A DNA stretch of 64,000 nt, from the NCBI RefSeq assembly GCF_029211225.1, contig NZ_JARGEM010000003.1:248001-312000 (forward strand). The letters run 5' to 3'. Each line of letters begins with the position of its first letter. The first letter of the stretch is position 1. The notes under the pieces were generated by a model that was given only the letters and a program-made list of their open reading frames with translations, searched no databases and was not told the DNA's origin. Source of the stretch: Antiquaquibacter metalliresistens (lineage in GTDB: Bacteria; Actinomycetota; Actinomycetes; Actinomycetales; Microbacteriaceae). This document shows positions 32,156-41,798 of this stretch, piece by piece. The position numbers and the translations under genes are program-made.

Positions 32156-34645
32156 ATGCCCGGCATCCTCGACCTCGCGCCGAGTCCCTACGACGCGGAT
32201 GCCGCGTACGACGCCTTCGCGGGCTGGGCGGCATCCCGTGGCCTGCCCCTGTATCCCGCGCAGGACGAGGCGCTCATCGAACTCGTCTCCGGCAACAACG
32301 TCGTGCTCTCCACGCCCACCGGCACTGGCAAGTCACTCGTGGCGATCGCCGCCCACTTCATCGCCCTCGCGCAGGGGCAGCGCAGCTACTACACCGCCCC
32401 GATCAAGGCTCTCGTCAGCGAGAAGTTCTTCGCTCTCGTCGACATCTTCGGCGCCGAGAACGTCGGCATGGTCACTGGCGATTCGAGCGTGAATCCGGAT
32501 GCCGCGATCATCTGCTGCACGGCCGAGATCCTCGCCAACCTCGCCCTGCGTCACGGCGCCGACGCCCCCGTGGACCAGGTCGTCATGGACGAGTTCCACT
32601 ACTACGCCGACCCGGACCGCGGCTGGGCCTGGCAGGTGCCGCTGTTGACCCTGCCGCGCGTGCAGTTTCTGCTCATGTCGGCCACCCTCGGGCCGATGCA
32701 GGAGATCGCCGACGACCTCTCCCGCCGCACGGGCCGCGAGACGAGCCTCATCACGGGGGTCGACCGACCGGTGCCGCTGCACTACTCCTACGCGTTGACG
32801 CCGGTGCACGAGACCATCGAAGACCTGCTGCACACCGGTCAGTCGCCGATCTACGTCGTGCACTTCTCGCAGGCGGCGGCCCTCGAACGCGCCCAGGCGA
32901 TGACGAGCACGAAGGTGATCGGCAAGGAGGGTCGGGACGAGATCGCCGAGGCGATCGGCGACTTCCGCTTCACCACCCGTTTCGGGCAGACGCTGTCCCG
33001 GCTCATCCGCTCGGGCATCGGCGTGCACCACGCGGGCATGCTGCCCAAGTACCGCCGGCTCGTCGAGCAGCTCGCCCAGCAGGGGCACCTTCGGGTGATC
33101 GCCGGCACCGACACCCTCGGGGTGGGCATCAACGTGCCGATCCGCACGGTGCTCATGACCGGGCTCACGAAGTTCGACGGCACCAGGATGCGCCAGCTCA
33201 GCGCCCGCGAATTCCACCAGGTCGCTGGCCGCGCCGGCCGAGCCGGCTACGACACCGCAGGCACCGTCGTCGCCCAAGCGCCGGAGCACGAGGCTGAGAA
33301 CGCGCGGCTGGTAGCGAAGGCCGGCGATGACATCAAGAAGGTGCGCAAGATCGTGCGCAAGAAGGCGCCAGAGGGCTTCGTCTCGTGGAGCGAGACCTCG
33401 TTCCAGCGCCTGATCGCAGCCGAGCCCGAACCGCTCGTCTCGCGCATGCAAATCACTCACTCGATGATCCTCAACGTGATCGCGCGCGGCGCGCACCCGT
33501 TCGAAGACGTGCGCGAGCTCATCTTCGGCAGCCACGAACCGTGGGCCAACAAGCTCGCGCTCGCCCGGCGCGCGCTCTCGATCTACCGCACCCTGCGCAC
33601 CGCCGGGGTCGTGCAGCAGGATGCGGACGGCCGCATCACGCTCACGGTCGACCTGCAGCCGAACTTCGCGCTCAACCAGCCGCTGTCGCCGTTCGCGCTC
33701 GCCTCGTTCGAGCTGCTGGATGCGGCATCCCCGACCTATGCCCTCGACATGGTCTCGATCGTGGAGGCGACCCTCGACGACCCGCGGCCGGTGCTCTCGC
33801 AGCAGCAGTTCATGGCGCGCGGCGAGGCTGTCGCGGCGATGAAGGCCGAGGGCATCGAGTACGACCAGCGCATGGAGCTGCTCGAGCAGATCACCTGGCC
33901 CAAGCCCCTCGAGGAGCTGCTGGATGCCGCGTTCCGCACCTACTCCGCGAGCCAGCCCTGGATCGGCGACTTCGCCCTCAGTCCGAAGTCCGTGGTGCGG
34001 GACCTGTTCGAGCGTGCCATGACCTTCGCGGACTACGTCGGATACTACGGCCTGGCCCGCAGCGAGGGCCTCGTGCTGCGCTACCTCTCCGACGCCTACC
34101 GGGCCCTGCGCCAGACGGTGCCCGACGACGCCAAGACCGAGGAACTGCAGGACCTCATCGAGTGGCTCGGCGAGCTCGTGCGGCAGGTGGATTCGAGCCT
34201 GCTCGACGAGTGGGAGAGCCTGCGCTCGCCGGGCGAGGATCCGACCGCGCCGGCGCTGCCGCCGCCCCCGCCGAGCGTGCTCTCGAACCCGCGCGCGTTC
34301 CGCGTGCTCGTGCGCAACGAGCTGTTCCGCCGGGTGCAGCTCGCGGCGCTCGAGAACTGGGCCGCCCTCGGGGAGCTGGATGCCGCATCCGGCTTCGACG
34401 CGGACGCCTGGGCGAACGCCATGGACGGCTACTTCGACGAGCACGGCTCGCTCGGCACCGGCCCGGATGCGCGCGGACCCGCCATGCTCCTGATCACCGA
34501 GGCGCCGGCCCAATGGAGCGTGCGGCAGATCTTCGACGACCCCGCCGGCGACCACGACTGGGGCATCTCCGCGATCGTCGACCTCGAGGCATCCGCGGAG
34601 CAGGGGATCGCGGTGGTGCGCGTCACAGCCGTCGACCGGCTGTGA
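32156..34645 (+). CDS. Ski2/Mtr4-like DEAD/H RNA helicase (DUF3516 type)
   Basis: 829 residues. Superfamily 2 motifs: Walker A STPTGTGKS at 52-60, DEFH at 145-148, MSATLG, and in the second RecA domain GIGVHHAGMLPKYRR, GTDTLGVGIN and QVAGRAGRAGYD. The long C-terminal part matches the DUF3516 region of actinobacterial Ski2-like helicases. It probably unwinds structured RNA in turnover. A -10-like CACGGT ends six bases before the ATG. Confidence 0.9.
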   Translation: MPGILDLAPSPYDADAAYDAFAGWAASRGLPLYPAQDEALIELVSGNNVVLSTPTGTGKSLVAIAAHFIALAQGQRSYYTAPIKALVSEKFFALVDIFGAENVGMVTGDSSVNPDAAIICCTAEILANLALRHGADAPVDQVVMDEFHYYADPDRGWAWQVPLLTLPRVQFLLMSATLGPMQEIADDLSRRTGRETSLITGVDRPVPLHYSYALTPVHETIEDLLHTGQSPIYVVHFSQAAALERAQAMTSTKVIGKEGRDEIAEAIGDFRFTTRFGQTLSRLIRSGIGVHHAGMLPKYRRLVEQLAQQGHLRVIAGTDTLGVGINVPIRTVLMTGLTKFDGTRMRQLSAREFHQVAGRAGRAGYDTAGTVVAQAPEHEAENARLVAKAGDDIKKVRKIVRKKAPEGFVSWSETSFQRLIAAEPEPLVSRMQITHSMILNVIARGAHPFEDVRELIFGSHEPWANKLALARRALSIYRTLRTAGVVQQDADGRITLTVDLQPNFALNQPLSPFALASFELLDAASPTYALDMVSIVEATLDDPRPVLSQQQFMARGEAVAAMKAEGIEYDQRMELLEQITWPKPLEELLDAAFRTYSASQPWIGDFALSPKSVVRDLFERAMTFADYVGYYGLARSEGLVLRYLSDAYRALRQTVPDDAKTEELQDLIEWLGELVRQVDSSLLDEWESLRSPGEDPTAPALPPPPPSVLSNPRAFRVLVRNELFRRVQLAALENWAALGELDAASGFDADAWANAMDGYFDEHGSLGTGPDARGPAMLLITEAPAQWSVRQIFDDPAGDHDWGISAIVDLEASAEQGIAVVRVTAVDRL

Positions 34646-34669
34646 GCCGTCGTGCCTAGACTGACGGGC

Positions 34670-34705
34670 ATGGCGGTCACGCGCGCGGAGCACCCGGCGC
34701 GATGA
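34670..34705 (+). CDS. 11-codon leader ORF before the lipase-like gene
   Basis: A consensus-like -10 TAGACT (34657-34662) puts the transcription start at the ATG 34670, giving a leaderless ORF encoding MAVTRAEHPAR. Its stop TGA (34703-34705) overlaps the ATG of the next gene at 34702. The arrangement suggests that ribosomes enter at the leader ORF and reinitiate at the main gene. Not too short to be real, but unproved. Confidence 0.5.
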   Translation: MAVTRAEHPAR

Positions 34706-35361
34706 GGCGGGCTCCGGCGATCGCGCGGGACTACGCGCTGGCGCTGCGCTGGCGCGCCGCCGCGTTGCGCGGTGGTGCGGCACCGGCGGCGTGGAGCAGT
34801 GGCACGCGGCATCCGGTCGTGCTGGTGCCGGGGGTGTGGGAGCCGTGGCTGTTCCTGCGCGAGCTGGGCCGCCGGTTGCACGAGGCGGGGCACCCCGTGC
34901 ACGTCGTGCCGGAGGTGCGGCGCAACAACGCGCCGATCCCCGCCGTCGCGGCGATCGTCTACGCCGAGATCGAGCGTCGTGGGCTGAGGGGCGTGCGCCT
35001 CGTCGCGCACAGCAAGGGCGGCCTGATCGGCAAGTACATGCTCGCGAATCTGGATTCCGCCGCACGCATCGACCGCCTGATCGCGATCGCGACCCCGTTC
35101 CAGGGCTCCAGCCGCGCGAAGTACACACTGGCGCCCGCCCTGCGTGAGTTCCATCCGGAGAACCCCACCATTCGGGCCCTCGCGGCGCAGACGCAGGTGA
35201 ACGACCGCATCACCTCGATCTTCGGGGCATACGATTTCCATGTGCCAGCCGGAAGCGCGCTCGAGGGCGCAACCAACGTCGAAGTGCCCTACATCGGCCA
35301 TTTCGGGGTGCTCACCGACGAGCGTGTGATCGCCGCGGTGCTCGAGGCGGTGGCGGGATGA
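34702..35361 (+). CDS. Alpha/beta hydrolase, triacylglycerol-lipase-like
   Basis: 219 residues. The fold is marked by VVLVPGVWEPWLFL, the nucleophile elbow LVAHSKGGLIGKYML (Ser in HSKGG), and GHFGVL with the catalytic histidine near the C-terminus. It resembles the lipase class with an N-terminal PGVWE oxyanion loop. No signal peptide, so a cytoplasmic esterase or lipase is likely. ATG 34702 overlaps the leader-ORF stop, and the stop codon overlaps the MFS start by four bases, so leader, hydrolase and transporter are one transcript. Confidence 0.83.
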   Translation: MRRAPAIARDYALALRWRAAALRGGAAPAAWSSGTRHPVVLVPGVWEPWLFLRELGRRLHEAGHPVHVVPEVRRNNAPIPAVAAIVYAEIERRGLRGVRLVAHSKGGLIGKYMLANLDSAARIDRLIAIATPFQGSSRAKYTLAPALREFHPENPTIRALAAQTQVNDRITSIFGAYDFHVPAGSALEGATNVEVPYIGHFGVLTDERVIAAVLEAVAG

Positions 35362-36746
35362 CCCGCGAACAGCGCCTCGTACTGGTGATCGCGATCCTCG
35401 CCTCCTTCGTCGCGTTCCTCGACGGCTCCGTGATCAACGTGGCGCTGCCCGCGATCAGTGAAGAGCTCGGCGGAGGCCTCACGACGCAGCAGTGGGTCGT
35501 CGACGCCTACCTCATCACGCTGAGTTCGCTCATCCTGCTCGCGGGCTCGCTCTCCGACGTCTACGGGCGGATCGTCGTGCTGCGCGCCGGGCTCATCGGG
35601 TTCGGCGTGGCATCCGTGCTCATCGCGGTCGCCCCGACGGCCGAGCTGGTGATCGTGCTGCGCGGCGTGCAGGGCATCGCCGGCGCGTTGCTCGTGCCCA
35701 GTTCGCTCGCGCTGATCATCTCCACGTTCCGCGACGCCGCCCAGTCGAAGGCGATCGGGCAGTGGACGGCGTGGACGAGCGCCTCGTTCCTGGCTGGACC
35801 GATCCTCGGCGGACTCTTCGTCGACCTGCTCAGTTGGCGTCTGGTGTTCGCCATCAACGTGTTGCCCATCGCGGTGACGCTCTGGCTGCTCGTGGTGCTC
35901 AAGCAGCGCGACGTGCGCAGCGACCGTCGCATCGACTACCTCGGCGCGGTGCTGGGGGTGCTCGGCCTCGGCGGTCCGGTGTTCGCGCTCATCGAGCAGG
36001 GCAACTACGGCTGGTCGAGCCCGGCCGTGTACCTGCCCTTCGGCCTCGGCCTGCTGAGCTTCGCCCTGTTCGTGTGGTGGCAGTCGCGGGCCAGAAACCC
36101 GATGCTGCCGCTGGGCATCTTCGCCTCGCGCAACTTCGCCTGGGGCAACGCCTCGACCGTCTTCGTCTACGGTGCGCTCGGCCTCGGCGGCTTCATCGTG
36201 ACGGTGTACCTGCAGCAGGTCGCGGGCTATCCGGCGACGCTCGCCGCGCTCGCCTTCCTGCCGGTGTCGCTGGCCAACGTGTTCCTCTCCGGCATCTTCG
36301 GCACGCTGTCCGGCCGGTACGGTCCCCGCTTCTTCATGACGGTCGGCCCCATCCTCGGCGGCATCGGATACCTCCTCATGCTGACCACGGGCACCGAGGT
36401 GGACTACTGGACGCAGGTGCTGCCCGGCGTGCTCGTGTTCTCGCTCGGCCTGTCGATGACGGTCGCGCCACTGACTTCGGCGATCCTCGGCTCGATCCCC
36501 TCGACGCAGGCGGGCATCGGCTCCGCGGTGAACAATGCGGTCGCCCGCGTCGCTGGGCTGATCGCGACCGCGATGATCGGGGTGATCCTGGCCGGAGAGC
36601 TCGCCGTGGGCAGCTTCCACCGTGCGCTCATCGTCACGGCGGGGCTGCTGATCGCCGGAGGCATCGTCGCCTTCATCGGCATCCGCAACCCGGCGCGGAC
36701 CGCGGTCGAGCCTTCAGGCGACGAGTCGCTGCCCGGCCATCGCTAG
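35358..36746 (+). CDS. MFS drug-efflux-type transporter (DHA2, 14 spans)
   Basis: 462 residues, about 14 hydrophobic segments. Family motifs: FLDGSVINVALPAI (motif D1) in span 1, LSDVYGRIVVLRAG (motif A), and GPILGGLFVDLLSWRLVF (motif C). DHA2 members expel drugs or metabolites by proton antiport. ATGA overlap with the hydrolase gene suggests linked expression, perhaps to export or protect against a lipid-like compound. The 3' end overlaps the opposite UbiA gene by 33 bases. Confidence 0.88.
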   Translation: MTREQRLVLVIAILASFVAFLDGSVINVALPAISEELGGGLTTQQWVVDAYLITLSSLILLAGSLSDVYGRIVVLRAGLIGFGVASVLIAVAPTAELVIVLRGVQGIAGALLVPSSLALIISTFRDAAQSKAIGQWTAWTSASFLAGPILGGLFVDLLSWRLVFAINVLPIAVTLWLLVVLKQRDVRSDRRIDYLGAVLGVLGLGGPVFALIEQGNYGWSSPAVYLPFGLGLLSFALFVWWQSRARNPMLPLGIFASRNFAWGNASTVFVYGALGLGGFIVTVYLQQVAGYPATLAALAFLPVSLANVFLSGIFGTLSGRYGPRFFMTVGPILGGIGYLLMLTTGTEVDYWTQVLPGVLVFSLGLSMTVAPLTSAILGSIPSTQAGIGSAVNNAVARVAGLIATAMIGVILAGELAVGSFHRALIVTAGLLIAGGIVAFIGIRNPARTAVEPSGDESLPGHR

Positions 36747-37538
36747 CAGCGCGACGTCGATGAGGGCGGCGGCGATGATGATCCAGAACACCGCACGCGA
36801 GGCCCGGTCGACCAGCACGAGCACCGCGCACACGACGGCGAGCACGAGACTGATGCCCAGCCCGACCAGGAGCGCGGCTTGCGCACCCGAACCCAGCACG
36901 ATCGCCACGGATGCCGCGGCAAGGCTCACCGCGATCACCAGTCCCGATCCGCGCCGACCCAGGCGGTGCGGCAACCCGTTCACGCCGGTCGCCCGGTCGT
37001 CGACGAGGTCGGGGAGCACGTTGCCGAAGTGGGCGGACACGCCGAGAAGGGCACCCGCCGCGATCGCCCACGGTGCGGCGACCGCCGGTTCCGGGCGCGC
37101 GAGCGTGACGATGAGCGGCAGCAGGCCGAAGCCCAAGTAGGGGAGCACCGAGAACGCGGTGCGCTTGAGCCAGGCGTTGTAGCACCAGCCGGCGGCGATG
37201 AAGGCGGCGTGGGCGAGGGCGGCCGCCCAGCCCAGGGGCAGCATGAGCGCCGCGCCGAGCACGGTCGCGACGATCGCCGACACCCGCACCGCCTCGATGG
37301 GGATTCGGCCGTCGGCGACCGGCTTGTCGCGTCGGCCGACCGCACGGTCGCGTTCGGCATCCAGCCAGTCGTTCGAGAGGCCGACGGCGAGCTGACCGAT
37401 CAGCACCGCGAGACCGAGCAGCACCAGGCGCCAGGGCTCGAGGCCGACGGTGAATCCCATCACGACCGTGATGGCGGTCACGGCGAGGCTCGGCAGGGGG
37501 TGACTGCTGAGCGCGAGCGCGACCAGGATGCGTGGCAT
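36714..37538 (-). CDS. UbiA-family prenyltransferase
   Basis: 274 residues with about eight membrane spans. The first Asp-rich motif is NDWLDAERD, followed by GRRDKPVADGRI; the second is LPDLVDDRATG. These bind the prenyl diphosphate through magnesium. The acceptor (menaquinone precursor, a sugar phosphate or other) is not clear; it is not next to menaquinone genes. A -10 TACGAT six bases before the ATG on the minus strand marks a leaderless start. Confidence 0.85.
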   Translation of the reverse strand: MPRILVALALSSHPLPSLAVTAITVVMGFTVGLEPWRLVLLGLAVLIGQLAVGLSNDWLDAERDRAVGRRDKPVADGRIPIEAVRVSAIVATVLGAALMLPLGWAAALAHAAFIAAGWCYNAWLKRTAFSVLPYLGFGLLPLIVTLARPEPAVAAPWAIAAGALLGVSAHFGNVLPDLVDDRATGVNGLPHRLGRRGSGLVIAVSLAAASVAIVLGSGAQAALLVGLGISLVLAVVCAVLVLVDRASRAVFWIIIAAALIDVALLAMAGQRLVA

Positions 37539-37574
37539 TCCGCCATCGTACGGGGCATGCGGGCGGCGTCATCT

Positions 37575-37586
37575 GCAAGTTCTTGC
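37575..37586. promoter_or_regulatory. Candidate LacI-type operator at the lacI promoter
   Basis: GCAAG-TT-CTTGC inverted repeat, 33 bases before the lacI start; a second CTTGCAAG palindrome lies at 37592-37599. Both are over the promoter (-10 TACCCT, 37607-37612). The same half-sites recur before the glucosidase gene. Confidence 0.65.
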
Positions 37587-37618
37587 GTTGTCTTGCAAGG
37601 TTTGCGTACCCTGGTCGC

Positions 37619-38623
37619 ATGTCGAGACGACTGGCGGAGGTTGCGAGAAAGGTCGGGGTCAGCGAAGCCACGGTCAGCCGGGTGCTGAACGAGAAGCCCG
37701 GGGTTTCGGAGGCGACGCGCCAGGCGGTGCTGACGGCGCTCGACGTGCTCGGCTACGAGCGGCCCACCAAGCTGCGCGGTGAACGCGCGCGGCTGGTCGG
37801 GCTCTTCCTGCCCGAGTTGCAGAACCCGATCTTCCCGGCGTTCGGCGAGGCGATCGCAGCGGGGCTCGTGCAGAGCGGGTACACGCCGGTGCTGTGCACC
37901 CAGACGGCGGGTGGCATCTCCGAGGCGGACTACATCGAATTGCTGATCCAGCAGCAGGTCTCCGGCATGGTCTTCGTCGGTGGTCAATACACGCAGGGCA
38001 GCGCGCCGCACGAGCACTACGCTCGGCTCACCGAACTGGGCATTCCGACGGTGTTCGTCAACGCGCCGGTCGCCGAGCTGCGCTTCACGACGGTCTCGAC
38101 GGATGACGCGGTCGCCATGGAACAGGCCTGGAATCACCTGATCCAGCTGGGCCACACCGGCATCGGTCTCGTGCTCGGGCCGGAGGACCACGTGCCGTCG
38201 CAGCGCAAGCTGGCCGCGGCGCGGCGCGCGGCGGCGGCCTCCGGCATCCCGGTGCAGGTCGCGCACTCGCACTACTCGCTCGAAGCCGGTCAGGCCGCGG
38301 CCACCCGACTGCTGTCGACCGGCGTCACGGCGATGATCTGCATGTCGGACCCGATCGCGCTCGGGGCGATCCGCGCGGTGCGCCGGGCGGGCCTCGACGT
38401 GCCGTCGGACGTGTCGGTGGTGGGCTTCGACGACTCGGCGCTGATGAACGCCACCGACCCTGCGCTCACCACGATCCGGCAGCCCATCGATCCGATGGGC
38501 CGCATGATCATCGAACTGCTGGTCGGGCAGATCCGAGGCTCCGCACCCGTCACCGACGAGTACCTGTTCGAGCCGGAACTCGTCGTGCGTGCCTCCACGG
38601 GACCACCCCCGGCGCGCAAGTAA
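37619..38623 (+). CDS. LacI-family transcriptional regulator of the oligosaccharide operon
   Basis: 334 residues from ATG 37619, six bases after a -10 TACCCT, so a leaderless start. The HTH and hinge are RLAEVARKVGVSEATVSRVL and NEKPGVSEATRQAVL; a periplasmic-binding-protein-like sugar domain follows (LVGLFLPELQNPIFPAFGEA). It precedes the glucosidase and transport genes and inverted repeats with the same GCAAG/CTTGC half-sites lie at both promoters. Autorepression and sugar-induced control of the operon are likely. Confidence 0.92.
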   Translation: MSRRLAEVARKVGVSEATVSRVLNEKPGVSEATRQAVLTALDVLGYERPTKLRGERARLVGLFLPELQNPIFPAFGEAIAAGLVQSGYTPVLCTQTAGGISEADYIELLIQQQVSGMVFVGGQYTQGSAPHEHYARLTELGIPTVFVNAPVAELRFTTVSTDDAVAMEQAWNHLIQLGHTGIGLVLGPEDHVPSQRKLAAARRAAAASGIPVQVAHSHYSLEAGQAAATRLLSTGVTAMICMSDPIALGAIRAVRRAGLDVPSDVSVVGFDDSALMNATDPALTTIRQPIDPMGRMIIELLVGQIRGSAPVTDEYLFEPELVVRASTGPPPARK

Positions 38624-38624
38624 C

Positions 38625-38637
38625 GCAAGTTTCTTGC
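38625..38637. promoter_or_regulatory. Candidate LacI-type operator 1 before the glucosidase
   Basis: GCAAG-TTT-CTTGC, the same half-sites as at the lacI promoter, two bases after the lacI stop codon. Confidence 0.65.
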
Positions 38638-38647
38638 AGTTTGTTTA

Positions 38648-38680
38648 GTTCTTGCATCATTCTGTCAAGAACGCTACTTT
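38648..38680 (+). promoter_or_regulatory. Promoter and second operator of the oligosaccharide operon
   Basis: GTTCTTG (38648-38654) and CAAGAAC (38666-38672) form a perfect 7-bp inverted repeat. It overlaps the -35-like TTGCAT (38653-38658), which is followed after 16 bases by TACTTT (38675-38680). Confidence 0.6.
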
Positions 38681-38737
38681 TCCTGTCGAAGCGCCGAACC
38701 GTGCTGCCGACAACGCCGTTGACAGGAAACCGAACCC

Positions 38738-40429
38738 GTGGACGCACCAGTCCTGACGAACGCCCACCCGGCGCTCGCCCCCTCCAGCACCGATCCGCTG
38801 TGGTGGCGCAGTGCGGTGATCTACCAGCTCTACATCCGCAGTTTCGCGGACGGCGACGGCGACGGCACCGGCGATCTGGCGGGGGTACGCGCGCACCTGG
38901 ACTACCTCAAGCGGCTCGGCGTCGACGCGCTGTGGTTCACCCCCTGGTATGCCAGTCCGCTCGCCGACGGGGGATACGACGTCTCCGACTATCGCGTGAT
39001 CCATCCCGCGTTCGGCGACCTCGGCGAGGCCGAGGCGCTGATCCGCGAGGCGCTGCAGCTGGGCATCCGCACGATCATCGACATCGTCCCCAATCACGTC
39101 TCCCGTGAGCACCCCTGGTTCCAGGCCGCGCTCCAGTCCGCCCCGGGCAGCCCGGAGCGCGCGCGATTCTGGTTCGTCGACGGCGAAGAGCCGCCCACGA
39201 AGTGGGTCTCGAACTTCCAGGGCGGTACCTGGACCCGTGTTCCGGACGGCCAGTGGTACCTGCATCTGTTCGCACCCGAGCAACCCGATCTGAACTGGAA
39301 CCACCCCGACGTGCGCCGCGAGCACGAGGACGTGCTGCGCTTCTGGTTCGATCGCGGGGTCGCCGGGGTGCGCATCGATTCGGCTGCGCTGCTCGTGAAG
39401 GACCCGGCGCTGCCGGAGGTCACCGAGCATCCCGCCCCCGGGCAGCATCCCAATACCGATCGCGACGAGGTGCACGACATCTACCGCTCCTGGCGTGCGA
39501 TCGCCGACGAGTACCCCGGCTCGCGCGTGCTCGTGGGCGAGGTGTGGATGCCCGATCCGGTGCGATTCGCGAACTACCTGCGTCCCGACGAGATGCACAC
39601 CGCCTTCAACTTCGACTTCATGACCCGCCCGTGGAACGCCGGGCAGCTGCGTGAGTCGATCGACGCGATGCTCGCCGCCCATGCACCCGTGGGTGCGCCA
39701 TCGACGTGGGTGCTCTCCAACCACGACGTGACGCGGCCGGTGACGCGCTACGGCCGAGACGACAGCTCGTTCGCCTTCGCGACGAAGCGGTTCGGAACGC
39801 CCACCGACACCGCGCTCGGAACGCGCCGCGCCCGCGCGGCCGCGCTGCTGAGTGCCGCCCTGCCGGGCAGCCTCTACATCTACCAGGGTGACGAGCTCGG
39901 CCTGCCGGAGGTGGAGGACCTTCCGGAGGGAGCCCGCCAGGACCCGATGCACTTCCGCTCCGGCGGCGTGGATCCGGGTCGTGACGGATGCCGCGTGCCG
40001 CTGCCATGGGCCGACGCCGCGGCGCCCTACGGCTTCGGGCCGCCCGGCACCGTGCCGTGGCTGCCGCAGCCGAAGGACTGGGCCGCGTACACGGTCGAGG
40101 CGCAGGAGCGCGATCCCGGATCGATGCTGGCCCTCTACCGCGCCGCTCTGGCGTTGCGGCGCGAGCTCGGCGGCGACGAGCGGTTCGCCTGGGTCGATGT
40201 CCCGGGCGACGTGATCGCATTCCGTCGCTCGCACGACTTCGTCAGCATCACGAACTTCGGCGCCGCCCCGGTGCCCCTGCCGGAGCACGAGCAACTGCTC
40301 CTGGCGAGCGCCGCGCTCGTCGACGGCGAGTTGCCACCCGACTCCACCGCTTGGCTGCGCACGCGGCCGACGCCGGAGAACCCAACCACCGAAGTCCCCG
40401 CAACACCCACCAGAAAGGCAAGACAATGA
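38738..40429 (+). CDS. GH13 family alpha-glucosidase/alpha-amylase-type enzyme
   Basis: 563 residues from a GTG with AGGAAA about ten bases upstream. GH13 motifs: WFTPWYASPLADGGYDVSDY, DIVPNHVS, nucleophile Asp214 in GVRIDSA, acid/base Glu268 in GEVWMP, and Asp330 in SNHDVTR. No signal peptide, so it acts in the cytoplasm on imported oligosaccharides. It resembles oligo-1,6-glucosidase and alpha-glucosidases of actinobacterial sugar operons. ATGA overlap with the binding-protein gene couples it to transport. Confidence 0.9.
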   Translation: MDAPVLTNAHPALAPSSTDPLWWRSAVIYQLYIRSFADGDGDGTGDLAGVRAHLDYLKRLGVDALWFTPWYASPLADGGYDVSDYRVIHPAFGDLGEAEALIREALQLGIRTIIDIVPNHVSREHPWFQAALQSAPGSPERARFWFVDGEEPPTKWVSNFQGGTWTRVPDGQWYLHLFAPEQPDLNWNHPDVRREHEDVLRFWFDRGVAGVRIDSAALLVKDPALPEVTEHPAPGQHPNTDRDEVHDIYRSWRAIADEYPGSRVLVGEVWMPDPVRFANYLRPDEMHTAFNFDFMTRPWNAGQLRESIDAMLAAHAPVGAPSTWVLSNHDVTRPVTRYGRDDSSFAFATKRFGTPTDTALGTRRARAAALLSAALPGSLYIYQGDELGLPEVEDLPEGARQDPMHFRSGGVDPGRDGCRVPLPWADAAAPYGFGPPGTVPWLPQPKDWAAYTVEAQERDPGSMLALYRAALALRRELGGDERFAWVDVPGDVIAFRRSHDFVSITNFGAAPVPLPEHEQLLLASAALVDGELPPDSTAWLRTRPTPENPTTEVPATPTRKARQ

Positions 40430-41784
40430 AGTCACGTAGCAAGTCGCTCATCGCGGGCGTCGCCGCGCTCGGTCTCGTCGCCTCCCTCGCAGCCTGCTCC
40501 GCCGGCAGCGCGAGCGGCAAGACCGAACTGCGCGTCGCCACCTTCCCCCCGGGCGCCGACGCGGCGGCGTACGAGGCGTTCGCGACCCAGGAGGCGCAGT
40601 TCGAGAAACTGAATCCCGACATCGACGTCATCGGGGTCGAGTACGAGTGGACCGGTCCCACCTTCGCGGTGCAGCTCGCCGGCGGCAGCCTGCCCGACGT
40701 GTTCACGGTGCCGTTCACCGACGCCAAGACGCTGCTGGAGAACGGTCAGCTCATGGACGTGACGCAGGAGATCGACGACCTCGGCTACAGCGACAAGTTC
40801 AATCCGATCATCCTCGACGCGGTCACCGGTGCCGACGGCCACCTCTACGGATTCCCGCGCCAGGCCTACGCGATGGGACTGCACTACAACCGTGACCTGT
40901 TCGAGCAGGCCGGTCTCGATCCGGATGCGCCCCCGACCACCTGGGACGAAGTCGCAACCGCGGCCGCAGCCATCGCCGAGGCCACGGGCAAGGCCGGCTT
41001 CATGACGATGACCACCGGCAACACGGGCGGCTGGCAGCTCACGGCGCAGACCGTCGCGCACGGCGGTCGCACCGTGATCGACAACGGCGACGGCACCTAC
41101 ACGGCGGATCTGCAGAACGACGGCACCGTCGCGGCGCTCGAGTTCCTGCAGCGGCTGCGCTGGGACGACAACGCCATGGGCAGCAACTTCCTGTTCGACT
41201 GGGGCAGCATCAACCAGGAGTTCGCGGCAGGCAACATCGGCATGTACACCTCCGGCTCGGACGTCTACACGGCGCTCGTTCGGGACTTCGGCATGGACCC
41301 CGCGCAGTACGGGCTGACGGTCATCCCCACGGATGGCGCCGAGCCCGGCGTGCTCGGAGGCGGCGACATCGCCGTCGTCAGCCCCGCGGTGGACGACACC
41401 ACGAAGGCCGCCGCGGTGAAGTGGATCGACTGGTACTACATGCAGAAGCTGCTGAACAAGGATGCCGCGATCGCCGACGCGGAGGCGCTCGTCGCCGCCG
41501 ATCAGGCCGTCGGCACTCCCGTGCTGCCGGTGCTCGATCAGGCGACCTACGAGGAATCGCGGGAGTGGATCGCGCCGTTCATCAACGTTCCGCTGGACCA
41601 GATGTCCGGATTCTTCGACGGCATCTTCGAGCAGACGCCGGTGGCCGAATCGAAGGGCAAGACGCAGGAGATCTACGCGCTGCTCGACTCAGCCATCCAG
41701 ACGGTGCTCACCGACCAGAACGCCGACATCGAGGCGCTGCTCGCGAAGGCGAACGCGGACGCCCAGGCGCTCCTCGACGAATAG
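40426..41784 (+). CDS. Sugar ABC transporter substrate-binding lipoprotein
   Basis: 452 residues. The N-terminal signal ends in the lipobox LAAC (LVASLAACSAG). The body is a family 1 solute-binding protein (SLPDVFTVPFTDAKTLLENG; GFPRQAYAMGLHYNRDLFEQ; TTWDEVATAAAAIAEATGK). AAAGG before the ATG at 40426; overlaps the glucosidase stop by four bases. It should bind an alpha-glucoside and deliver it to the two downstream permeases. Confidence 0.93.
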   Translation: MKSRSKSLIAGVAALGLVASLAACSAGSASGKTELRVATFPPGADAAAYEAFATQEAQFEKLNPDIDVIGVEYEWTGPTFAVQLAGGSLPDVFTVPFTDAKTLLENGQLMDVTQEIDDLGYSDKFNPIILDAVTGADGHLYGFPRQAYAMGLHYNRDLFEQAGLDPDAPPTTWDEVATAAAAIAEATGKAGFMTMTTGNTGGWQLTAQTVAHGGRTVIDNGDGTYTADLQNDGTVAALEFLQRLRWDDNAMGSNFLFDWGSINQEFAAGNIGMYTSGSDVYTALVRDFGMDPAQYGLTVIPTDGAEPGVLGGGDIAVVSPAVDDTTKAAAVKWIDWYYMQKLLNKDAAIADAEALVAADQAVGTPVLPVLDQATYEESREWIAPFINVPLDQMSGFFDGIFEQTPVAESKGKTQEIYALLDSAIQTVLTDQNADIEALLAKANADAQALLDE

Positions 41785-41798
41785 CCGAACGCCGGTGC

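Noticed and set aside
32333-35128. Over 900-codon minus-strand frame opposite the Ski2-like helicase
   Set aside because: Antisense shadow of a gene with intact helicase motifs.
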